Shown: in pieces, positions 1 to 6,392 of the stretch | Layout: every line of letters begins with the position of its first letter | How positions within the stretch are numbered: position 1 is the first letter of the stretch | NCBI GenBank assembly: GCA_003446545.1 | Contig: DMAO01000190.1 | Coordinates: 1-13,308 of the forward strand | Source: Sphaerochaeta sp. | Lineage (GTDB): Bacteria; Spirochaetota; Spirochaetia; Sphaerochaetales; Sphaerochaetaceae | Length of the DNA: 13,308 nt | Direction of reading: 5' to 3' | Translations under genes and position numbers: made by a program | The notes under the pieces: generated by a model | The model's input: only the letters and a program-made list of their open reading frames with translations | Database searches by the model: none | What the model was told of the DNA's origin: nothing

Positions 1-336
1 CAAGTTCCTTCTTCTCTCCTCATTCAAAGGGGGAAAGTTGAGGCGAATCAGTTTTCCGTCATTGTTTGGGGGGAGACCGAGGTCGCTCTTCAGAATCGCC
101 TTCTCGATGGAGGAGAGTACACTCTTGTCCCACGGCTGGATGACAATCATTCTGGCTTCAGGGACACTGATGGTTGCAACTTGGTTGATAGGAGTCTCGT
201 TACCGTAGTATTCGACACGAATCTTATCTAAGAGGGAAACGGAAGCACGTCCGGTTCTCAATGAGGAAAAGTCCTTCTCAAGACTTTCAAGACTTTTTTG
301 CATTTTGCTTTCGCAAGTTTCTAATACCTGTAGCAT
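1..336 (-). CDS. frr: Ribosome recycling factor, 3' end missing
   Basis: The 112 visible residues begin [16 protein letters not shown] and match the N-terminal part of ribosome recycling factor, which works with EF-G to split the post-termination ribosome so it can be reused. Family landmarks are the first long helix, then LRTGRAS (about residues 26-32), the [12 protein letters not shown] stretch (about 43-54), the IQPWD strand (about 66-70) and [10 protein letters not shown] (about 85-94). The family is normally about 185 residues, so roughly 40 percent is lost beyond the window edge. The ATG at 336 is chosen because GGAG sits 6 bases upstream and the protein then starts where family members do. 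It is the third gene of rpsB-tsf-frr, 60 bases after the tsf stop, with a palindrome in that gap. Confidence 0.96.
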   Translation of the reverse strand, partial: MLQVLETCESKMQKSLESLEKDFSSLRTGRASVSLLDKIRVEYYGNETPINQVATISVPEARMIVIQPWDKSVLSSIEKAILKSDLGLPPNNDGKLIRLNFPPLNEERRRNL

Positions 337-353
337 ACAAATCTCCAATGGGA

Positions 354-379
354 CAACCGCTCACAGCTGTGAGCGGTTG
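354..379 (-). repeat. Perfect 26-base palindrome between tsf and frr
   Basis: The stretch reads the same on both strands. Each arm on the minus strand is CAACCGCTCAC and the centre is AGCT, so the transcript could fold into an 11-bp hairpin with a tetraloop. It begins 17 bases after the tsf stop and ends 7 bases before the frr ribosome binding site. No T-run follows on either strand, so it does not look like a classic rho-independent terminator. It may be an mRNA processing or stability element that sets the frr to tsf ratio, or a protein binding site. The palindrome is seen directly; its role is inference. Confidence 0.6.
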
Positions 380-396
380 GAATGAATCGATGAACG

Positions 397-1248
397 TTAG
401 GCTTCGCAGGAAGCAGAACCTGCAAGGATATAGGCGAAGTTTGAGATTTCAATTTTTCCACCGACAGCCTTGCTGACTTCCTTAGCTTTCTGTTCCACAG
501 AGACAGAGTCATCCTTGACGAATTTCTGCTGGAGGAAACAAATTTCTGCAAGGTGCTTGCTGAGCTTGCCTTTGACGATCCCCTCAACAACCTTTGCCGG
601 CTTGTCTAGCAGTGCTGCCTGGGCGGTAAAGATTTCAGTCTGATCTGCAACATAGGCAGGGTCGACCGAAGAGGTGGTGAAGTAGGAAGGAGTGAAAGCA
701 GCGACGTGTAGGGCACAGTCGTTTGCAAATTCCTTGACCACCTCATCATTGGCGAGAGATGCATTATCAGTCTTGAATGTTACAACAACACCGAGGGATC
801 CTTCGCCATGGACGTAGCTGGAGGCAAATTCATTCTCACCAAGGGGGATGACAATGACTTGTTTGAGGGCCATGTTCTCCTTGATGAGAGTGATCAGGGC
901 ATTGACCATGCCATTCAGCTCATCGTTGATCTCAGTGTAGCCTTTTTCGACTATCACTGTGCAAATATTCTCCCCAAGTTCAGCAAACTGAGCATTACCG
1001 GCAACAAAGTCGGTCTCACAGGAAATATGGACGATGACAGCCTTGTCATCGGTCACTCTCACAAAGACGCGACCGTTGTTGGTCGCCCTATCCTGTCTCT
1101 TGGCGATGGCGGCTAGACCCATCTCCTTGAGGAACTTGTTGGCAGCATCGAAATCGCCATCGGATTTCATCAGCGCCTTCTTACAATCCATCATGCCTGC
1201 GCCAGTGGCGTCACGCAATTTTTTTACATCTTCAGCTGTTATAGCCAT
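397..1248 (-). CDS. tsf: Elongation factor Ts
   Basis: EF-Ts is the cytosolic nucleotide exchange factor that releases GDP from EF-Tu. The 283-residue product has the usual full length. The N-terminal UBA-like domain is clear (MAITAEDVKKLRDATGAGMM, then DCKKAL), and the EF-Tu contact motif TDFV lies at residues 79-82 within SCETDFVAGN. The C-terminus ends in AGSASCEA. The frame is open further upstream to 1299, but the ATG at 1248 is chosen because it matches the family start and follows AAGGAG with a 6-base spacer. That ribosome binding site overlaps the rpsB TAA stop, so translation of the two genes is probably coupled. It is followed by frr; pyrH, often found between them in other bacteria, is absent. 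Confidence 0.97.
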   Translation of the reverse strand: MAITAEDVKKLRDATGAGMMDCKKALMKSDGDFDAANKFLKEMGLAAIAKRQDRATNNGRVFVRVTDDKAVIVHISCETDFVAGNAQFAELGENICTVIVEKGYTEINDELNGMVNALITLIKENMALKQVIVIPLGENEFASSYVHGEGSLGVVVTFKTDNASLANDEVVKEFANDCALHVAAFTPSYFTTSSVDPAYVADQTEIFTAQAALLDKPAKVVEGIVKGKLSKHLAEICFLQQKFVKDDSVSVEQKAKEVSKAVGGKIEISNFAYILAGSASCEA

Positions 1249-1258
1249 GCTTTGCTCC

Positions 1259-2164
1259 TTAATCCTCGTAGAGGGTCTCTTCGTCGACGGTGATTGCACT
1301 CTTGTCGTCAGCGACCTCTTCCTCTACAACGGTCTCGACAACCTTAACTTTCTCCTCTTCAAACTTGGAGAATTCAGCACCCTCTTCAGTGGAGAAGACA
1401 ACTTCTTCCTCAACTTCCTCTACCGCTACCTCTTCGACAGTCTCTTCTTCATTTCCGAGAGTCTCGATGATCTGGATGCCGGCTTCGTTGTCAGCATCTA
1501 TTACTGCATTGGCAATGATCTCGACAAAGAGGCTGATGGCGCGGATAGCGTCATCGTTCCCAGGAATGGGGTAGGTGATGTCGGTGGGGTCACAGTTTGT
1601 GTCTACGACTGCAATTACCGGGATACCAAGGCGCTTGGCCTCTGTGACAGCAATTGCTTCCTTCTTGGTGTCAATGATGAAGATTGCTCCGGGGAGGTCC
1701 TTCATGTCCTTGATGCCACCGAGGTTCTTCTCAAGTTTGATCTTCTGCTTGGTGAGTAAGGAGACCTCTTTCTTGGTGAGGGATTCAAAGGTGCCATCAT
1801 TTTCCATCTTCTCAATTTTCTTGAGGGTGGAGATGGATTTCTTGATGGTAGAGAAGTTAGTCAGCATACCGCCGAGCCAACGGTTGTTGATATAGGGCAT
1901 TCCACAACGCTTAGCCTCGGCTTCAATAGCCTGCTGAGCCTGCTTCTTGGTGCCGACGAACAGAACAGTCTTGCCCTGTTTAACAATGGCACGCACTGCA
2001 TCATATGCTTCGACGATACAAGCAGAAGTTTTCTGCAAGTCAATGATATGGATTCCATTTCTCTGGCTGAAAATAAAACGAGCCATCTTTGGATTCCATC
2101 TTTTGGTCTGATGACCGAAATGCACGCCTGATTCTAGCAGGCTTTTCATGGTTACTACGGACAT
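1259..2164 (-). CDS. rpsB: 30S ribosomal protein S2 with acidic C-terminal tail
   Basis: Small-subunit protein S2, needed late in 30S assembly and for docking of S1 in many bacteria. The core (residues 1 to about 237) shows the family signatures [53 protein letters not shown] (about 93-103) and [13 protein letters not shown] (about 181-193). After it comes a glutamate- and valine-rich tail of about 64 residues (about 238-301) with repeated VEEV-type units. The start at 2164 gives the family N-terminus [10 protein letters not shown] and has AGGAGG 3 bases upstream, a rather short spacer. The frame is open in the same phase to an ATG at 2224 that follows GGGTGAG, so a 20-residue-longer form cannot be fully excluded. 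It heads the rpsB-tsf-frr group. Confidence 0.96.
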   Translation of the reverse strand: MSVVTMKSLLESGVHFGHQTKRWNPKMARFIFSQRNGIHIIDLQKTSACIVEAYDAVRAIVKQGKTVLFVGTKKQAQQAIEAEAKRCGMPYINNRWLGGMLTNFSTIKKSISTLKKIEKMENDGTFESLTKKEVSLLTKQKIKLEKNLGGIKDMKDLPGAIFIIDTKKEAIAVTEAKRLGIPVIAVVDTNCDPTDITYPIPGNDDAIRAISLFVEIIANAVIDADNEAGIQIIETLGNEEETVEEVAVEEVEEEVVFSTEEGAEFSKFEEEKVKVVETVVEEEVADDKSAITVDEETLYED

Positions 2165-2177
2165 AATCCTCCTGTCT

Positions 2178-2215
2178 GACGACACAGCTGTACTACGTAC
2201 AAGAACTCGTGCGTC
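2178..2215 (-). promoter_or_regulatory. Hairpin in the rpsB leader, possible S2 autoregulatory structure
   Basis: The minus-strand RNA just upstream of the rpsB ribosome binding site can fold as one long imperfect hairpin. GACG plus CAC pairs with GUG plus CGUC around a one-base bulge, then an internal loop, then UUGUAC pairs with GUACAG (one G-U pair) around a GUA triloop. A smaller stem, CCGC-CCTT-GCGG, lies upstream at 2239-2250. Ribosomal protein leaders commonly carry such folds and are bound by the encoded protein. Pairing was done by eye, with no energy or covariation calculation, so this is a candidate only. Confidence 0.3.
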
Positions 2216-2265
2216 ACCCTTCATCTATTACTCACCCCCGCAAGGGCGGATATTCTGCACCATCA

Positions 2266-2853
2266 CTAACGGGCACAGTCGGATGACAGTATTTCAGAAA
2301 TCTGTAAAAGTGGCAAGCCTATAACCGTTGCAATATCACCTTCTACACGCTGGATGAGCTCTTTCCCCTTCTCCTGGATCCTGTAGGAGCCGGCAGCACC
2401 CTTCCATTCGCCAAGGTCGAGATACTCCTCAATGGCCTTTTCATCCAAAGGCTTGAAGAAGACGTGAGCCTCATCAAAGCCATCATACATAGTGTTGTTG
2501 AACCACATTGCCCACCCGGAGTGCACAACCTGACCCTTGTCACTGAACATGCGTAGGTGTGTCTTGGCCTCCTCACGGTTATCAGGCTTGCCGATGAGCA
2601 AGTTGTCACAGGAGACTAGGGTATCGCATGCGATGACAACTCCCTCATACTCTCTGTGCACTCTCATATATTCCTATAGCTTGCGTTTTGCCAATAGGTG
2701 GACAGCCTTAGCAGGATCAGTTTCCTGGTGACTCTCGTCACAATGGGTAGGTTCTGTTGTTACCTGGATACCCAGGTCTTCCAATAGTTTTTTACGTGCC
2801 GCTGACTGGGAAGCCAGTACCACGCTCGTAAAGAATTCATTCAGGCTAGCCAA
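2266..2853 (-). pseudogene. maf: Maf-type nucleotide pyrophosphatase interrupted by an in-frame TAG
   Basis: Read as one frame this is a complete Maf-family protein of about 195 residues, a cytosolic enzyme that hydrolyses non-canonical or pyrimidine nucleoside triphosphates to monophosphates. The N-terminal half holds VVLASQSAARKKLLEDLG, the family SxxR nucleotide-binding segment, and HCDES. The C-terminal half holds VVIACDTLV and IGKPDNREEA, GQVVHSGWA, and GAAGSYRIQEKG near the C-terminus. A TAG at 2676-2674 (codon 60) interrupts it between HLLAKRKL and EYMRVHREYEG. No frame change is needed, so one substitution would explain it. TAG ends several intact genes here, so it is not a sense codon. 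Three codons later an ATG at 2667 follows AGGA, which could restart a 133-residue C-terminal piece. The TTG start at 2853 follows GGAGG by 6 bases and overlaps the ABC-F stop. A sequencing error is also possible. Confidence 0.75.
2288..2316 (-). promoter_or_regulatory. Candidate sigma-70 promoter for rpsB-tsf-frr
   Basis: On the minus strand TTGCCA (2316-2311, five of six matches to the -35 consensus) is followed after 17 bases by AATACT (2293-2288, four of six matches to the -10 consensus). It lies in the 3' end of the maf frame. Transcription would start near 2281, giving an rpsB leader of about 115 bases that contains the hairpin described above. It is the best pair I found upstream of rpsB. 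Read-through from maf remains possible. Confidence 0.4.
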
Positions 2854-4795
2854 GTGAAGCCTCCATGCTCTCTGCCTCTTCGTTGAGATGGAGCCAGGAC
2901 TCCTCACTCGCTTCCAGTTCATTCTCAAGTTCAGTCTTTTGCCCGACCAGGGCCCTTATCTTAGCATCATCGCTGTAATTCTCTTCCAAGGCCATGCTGT
3001 GATCAAGGGCGCTGAGTTTTGCTTCCAGCCTCTCGTGCTTCTTGAGAAGCTCCTCACTTTGCCGTCTCAAGGTGGCCAGACGGTTTTTCTGCCGGTTCGC
3101 TTCCTTATAGGAAAGGACCGAAGCCTGAAGGTCATCACCATTGTGTCCCCTGTTCCTGTTCTGGTTCTCTACCTCCACCTTTTCCTTCTCTTCGAGCTTG
3201 TAGGAGAAGTAGGAGTAGTCGCCATCAAAGAATTCTGGGGGATCCGTATCGGTAAGGTAGAGGATCCTAGTTGCTATATGCTCGATGAAGTGCGCATCAT
3301 GGCTGACAAAGACCATGGTCCCGTCATAGTGCTCAAGGGCCTTGAGCAACATTTGCTTCGCATTGATGTCCAGATGGTTGGTCGGTTCGTCCAAGATGAG
3401 CAGGTTCACCGGATGCAGCAGGATCTTCAGGAGCGCAAGGCGGCTTCGCTCCCCCCCGCTGAGTACACAGACACTCTTGAAAACATCGTCACCGCTGAAG
3501 AGAAAGGAGCCGAGATAGGTACGCAGTTTCGGTATGTCAGCGGTTGCGGCTACGCTACTGACCTCCTCAAGGACTGTCAGACTTGGGTCGAGTGTCTTTT
3601 CTGTGTCCTGGGCAAAATAGCCTATGCTGACTCCGCTGCCTTGGCGTATTGTTCCCTCATAGCTTGAGTCTTCCCCACAAAGCATTCTCAGCAGAGTACT
3701 TTTGCCCGAGCCGTTCTTGCCGGTCACTGCAAGCCTTTCTCCGCGGTTGACCTGAAAGGAGAAGTCATCAAACACTACCTGATTGTCATATTGCTTCTTC
3801 AGGTTCTCTACCATGAGGACATCAGTTCCGCTATGGGGGGCTGGTGGGAAGGTGAAGGAGAGCTGTTTCAGATGGGAAGGGACTTGCACTATCTCCATCT
3901 TCTCTATCTGCTTGATCCTGCTCTGTACCTGCTTGCTCTTAGTGGCCTTGTAGCGAAACTTATCGATGAACTGCCCTGTCTTCTCCAGCTTTTCCTGCTG
4001 CTGCCTGTATGCAGATTCAAGCTGTGCAATCTCAAGCTCCCTCTGCTCGAGATACTTGCTGTAGTTTCCGCTGTAGTGGGTGAGCTTGCCACTGAAGAGT
4101 TCGAAGACCTCGTTGACACTATCATCCAGGAAAGCCTGGTCATGGGAAACGATCATGATACCACCTGGGTAAACCTTCAGATAGTTCTTCAGCCAGTACC
4201 TGGCTTCAATATCGAGATAGTTGGTCGGCTCATCGAGCAACATGATCGTCGGTTGTTCAACCAACACCTTGGCAAGGGCTATACGCATCTGCCACCCTCC
4301 GGAAAACTCCAGGCACTGGCGGTCGAAGTCAGATGCTAAGAAGCCCAACCCTGAGAGTACCTGCTCGATCTTCTCCTTGCGAGAAAAGTACCCCTCTTCC
4401 AGTAATCCGTCTTGGATCTCAGAAAGGCGCACCAGAAGGGGATAGGTGTTCCCCTCCTCGGAAGAGAGGGCAAGCTCCTGTTCCAGATGGGTTTTTTCAG
4501 CAAGCATCTTATCAAAGCGTTGGTAGCCGCGCTCCACTTCTGAGTATACGCTTCCCTCTTCAAAGAGGATGTCACTTTGGGGAAGGTAGGAGATTCGAAG
4601 GTCCCGGGTCTTGCTCAGATTCATGCTGTCCGCAGCCATCTGGCCACTGAGAACCTTAAGCAACGTGGATTTGCCGCTTCCGTTTCCTCCGGCCAGTGCG
4701 CTACGGCTTTTTTCTGTCAGGATAAACGACACATCGTCAAGAATATCCCTGTCTGCAAATGCAAGGTGCATGCTTTGAACCTGCAACGTTGCCAC
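2846..4795 (-). CDS. ABC-F family ATPase (ribosome-associated type)
   Basis: A 649-residue soluble protein with two ABC ATPase domains and no membrane segments, which is the ABC-F layout. Domain 1 has Walker A GGNGSGKST (36-44), signature FSGGWQMR (about 164-171), Walker B LLDEPTNYLD (about 186-195) and a switch histidine in VSHD (about H218). A helical linker rich in Glu, Gln and Lys (about 245-300) is the P-site tRNA interaction motif region of the family. Domain 2 has GKNGSGKST (359-367), LSGGERSR (445-452), LILDEPTNHLD (about 466-476) and VSHD (about H499). A C-terminal coiled coil (about 565-645) resembles Uup and YheS type members. Known relatives act on stalled or initiating ribosomes, and some confer antibiotic protection; the subclass cannot be set by eye. 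The start is GTG with AAGGGG 7 bases upstream. Confidence 0.9.
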   Translation of the reverse strand: MATLQVQSMHLAFADRDILDDVSFILTEKSRSALAGGNGSGKSTLLKVLSGQMAADSMNLSKTRDLRISYLPQSDILFEEGSVYSEVERGYQRFDKMLAEKTHLEQELALSSEEGNTYPLLVRLSEIQDGLLEEGYFSRKEKIEQVLSGLGFLASDFDRQCLEFSGGWQMRIALAKVLVEQPTIMLLDEPTNYLDIEARYWLKNYLKVYPGGIMIVSHDQAFLDDSVNEVFELFSGKLTHYSGNYSKYLEQRELEIAQLESAYRQQQEKLEKTGQFIDKFRYKATKSKQVQSRIKQIEKMEIVQVPSHLKQLSFTFPPAPHSGTDVLMVENLKKQYDNQVVFDDFSFQVNRGERLAVTGKNGSGKSTLLRMLCGEDSSYEGTIRQGSGVSIGYFAQDTEKTLDPSLTVLEEVSSVAATADIPKLRTYLGSFLFSGDDVFKSVCVLSGGERSRLALLKILLHPVNLLILDEPTNHLDINAKQMLLKALEHYDGTMVFVSHDAHFIEHIATRILYLTDTDPPEFFDGDYSYFSYKLEEKEKVEVENQNRNRGHNGDDLQASVLSYKEANRQKNRLATLRRQSEELLKKHERLEAKLSALDHSMALEENYSDDAKIRALVGQKTELENELEASEESWLHLNEEAESMEASLG

Positions 4796-4822
4796 TATAC
4801 TGCCCCTTTATGTAGACGGGTG

Positions 4823-4851
4823 TTGAAAAGCCCGTTATTTGACGTTATGAT
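4823..4851 (+). promoter_or_regulatory. Sigma-70-like promoter for aroDE
   Basis: TTGAAA (4823-4828) and TATGAT (4846-4851) are separated by exactly 17 bases; the second differs from the -10 consensus at one position and the first at two. The predicted start lies near 4858, leaving a leader of about 50 bases before the aroDE GTG. The promoter sits in the 112-base divergent region shared with the ABC-F gene. I could not pick out an equally good promoter facing the ABC-F gene. Confidence 0.7.
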
Positions 4852-4857
4852 TACCTT

Positions 4858-4873
4858 AACACAAGCATGTGTT
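4858..4873 (+). promoter_or_regulatory. Inverted repeat at the predicted aroDE transcription start
   Basis: AACACA-AGCA-TGTGTT is a perfect 6-bp inverted repeat beginning 7 bases after the -10 element. It could be an operator near the transcription start or a small 5' hairpin on the aroDE mRNA. The repeat is seen directly; no regulator is identified. Confidence 0.3.
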
Positions 4874-4907
4874 CAAGGACAATCCACCCAACTCCAGGAG
4901 GTTTACA

Positions 4908-6392
4908 GTGCTATGCCTTACCCTTACCGGCTCTACCCTTGAGGAGAACCGGAACCTGGTGGAACAAAACAGAGCGTGGATTTCCCTCGCCGAACTCCGT
5001 CTTGACCATCTCAATGCGGATGAACAGAAGATTGCCTCGTCCTTTCCCTCAACGGTGAAATTGCCCATAATCCTGACATTCCGTCGCAAAAGTGATGGGG
5101 GTGCGTGCACTCTCAGTGAAAAGGAGCGGCTGCAGATTCTCTATGAGACAGCAAAAGGCGACTTTGCCTATGTTGACATCGAAGAGGATGTGAAGAAGAG
5201 CGACCTCAAGTTCAAGGACCCTTTGTTTGAACAGAAAGTCGACCTTGAGCGATCGCTCAGAGATCGTGGTGTCAGGATCATCAGGTCATTGCACGATTTC
5301 ACCTGTGTCCCTGCTGAGATCTACGGTAGGATTTCCAGGCTTGCCTCCAAAGGCGACATACCCAAGGTGGCTGTCACCCCCAAGAGCATGATAGACATCA
5401 TCTCTCTTTTTAGGGTGCAATCAGAGCTCTCTGCAATTCAGGATAAGATAATTATCGGGATGGGGGAATTCGGCATCTGTACACGCCTGCTCTACAAGAA
5501 GTGTGGCTCGATGCTCACCTTTTGCTCCGATACTGAAACAACTTTAGGTCATCTCTCTGCAAGGGTGATGAGTGAGCTCTACCGCGCTGACAAGGTGGAT
5601 GAGAAGACCCACGTGTTCGGTATCATAGGCAACCCTGTCTATCATACAGCCTCGCCCAAGATTCATAACCCGGGATTTGAGGCAATACACTATAATGCGA
5701 TCTATGTGCCATTCCTTGTTGATTCTGTACGTGCCTTCTTCAAACTTGCAGAGATGCTGCAGATTCACGGTTTCTCGGTGACTGTACCCCACAAGAGAAA
5801 TGTACAACCCTATCTTGGCAGGATAACGCGTGAAGTAAAGCAGATAGGGGCATGCAATACTGTGACCAGGATTCAGAACATGTGGAAAGGTACCAATACC
5901 GACTACTATGGATTTCTTGCTCCCATTGCACAGGAAATTTCCCATGAACTCATACACACAGCACTTGTCATAGGAGCCGGTGGTGCAAGCAGGGCAGTGG
6001 TCTGGGCTTTGCACAATCATGGCGTCAAGGTGACAATCCTGAACCGGAGTCTGGAAAAGGCCCGTCATCTGGCGGATGAGACTATGAGCAACTACGATAC
6101 CTTGGAAAATTGCAACCTATACAGCAATTGTGTAGACTTGGTCGTACAGACAACCAGTGTGGGGATGGAGCCCTCCCCCGATGAGGATCCTGTCCCTAGC
6201 TTTGCCTTCACCGGATCTGAAATCGTCTATGAGTTGGTATACCAGCCAAAGGAGACCCCCTTCTTCAAGAGGGCCACACAAGCTGGATGCCGCGTCATAG
6301 CAGGGTCTGAGATGTTACTGGAGCAGGGCAAGCTTCAGTTTGAGGCGTTCAGCGGATACCACTACCCTCACTGGATACAGCCGGATATCTAA
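4908..6392 (+). CDS. aroDE: Bifunctional 3-dehydroquinate dehydratase / shikimate dehydrogenase (AroD-AroE fusion)
   Basis: A 494-residue fusion that turns 3-dehydroquinate into 3-dehydroshikimate and then, with NADPH, into shikimate. Residues 1 to about 225 form a type I dehydratase: LAELRLD (28-33), TFRRKSDGG (57-65), H129 in SLHDF, and Schiff-base lysine K153 in IPKVAVTP. From about 236 comes shikimate dehydrogenase: GNPVYHTASPKIHN (241-254), K296 in VTVPHK, GACNT (314-318), D332 in GTNTDYYGF, nucleotide-binding GAGGAS (356-361), TTSVGM (415-420), and Q473 in LEQGKLQFEAF. The GTG at 4908 is preferred over the upstream ATG at 4869 because AGGAGG lies 6 bases before it and the protein then opens with LCLTLTG, as in AroD. 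The dehydratase lid, usually PGQ, reads LGH (213-215). AroDE fusions are known from chlamydiae and plants. Confidence 0.93.
   Translation: MLCLTLTGSTLEENRNLVEQNRAWISLAELRLDHLNADEQKIASSFPSTVKLPIILTFRRKSDGGACTLSEKERLQILYETAKGDFAYVDIEEDVKKSDLKFKDPLFEQKVDLERSLRDRGVRIIRSLHDFTCVPAEIYGRISRLASKGDIPKVAVTPKSMIDIISLFRVQSELSAIQDKIIIGMGEFGICTRLLYKKCGSMLTFCSDTETTLGHLSARVMSELYRADKVDEKTHVFGIIGNPVYHTASPKIHNPGFEAIHYNAIYVPFLVDSVRAFFKLAEMLQIHGFSVTVPHKRNVQPYLGRITREVKQIGACNTVTRIQNMWKGTNTDYYGFLAPIAQEISHELIHTALVIGAGGASRAVVWALHNHGVKVTILNRSLEKARHLADETMSNYDTLENCNLYSNCVDLVVQTTSVGMEPSPDEDPVPSFAFTGSEIVYELVYQPKETPFFKRATQAGCRVIAGSEMLLEQGKLQFEAFSGYHYPHWIQPDI

Noticed and set aside
354..379. The tsf-frr palindrome as a rho-independent terminator
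   Set aside because: No run of T follows the stem on either strand, and the frr start is only 18 bases beyond it.
1034..1759. A 241-codon open frame on the plus strand across tsf and rpsB
   Set aside because: It lies wholly antisense to two certain genes and resembles no family. It follows from the codon bias of rpsB, especially its Glu and Val tail.
2266..2853. TAG in maf as a recoded amino acid
   Set aside because: TAG is the apparent normal stop of the ABC-F, aroK, nrdR and XPB-associated genes in the same window, and no recoding structure is evident.
2888..4339. Several plus-strand frames opposite the ABC-F gene
   Set aside because: The minus-strand frame has all the ABC motifs in order; the others are low-complexity complements of it.
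5544..6068. A 174-codon minus-strand frame inside aroDE
   Set aside because: It is antisense to the conserved shikimate dehydrogenase half, with no family resemblance.
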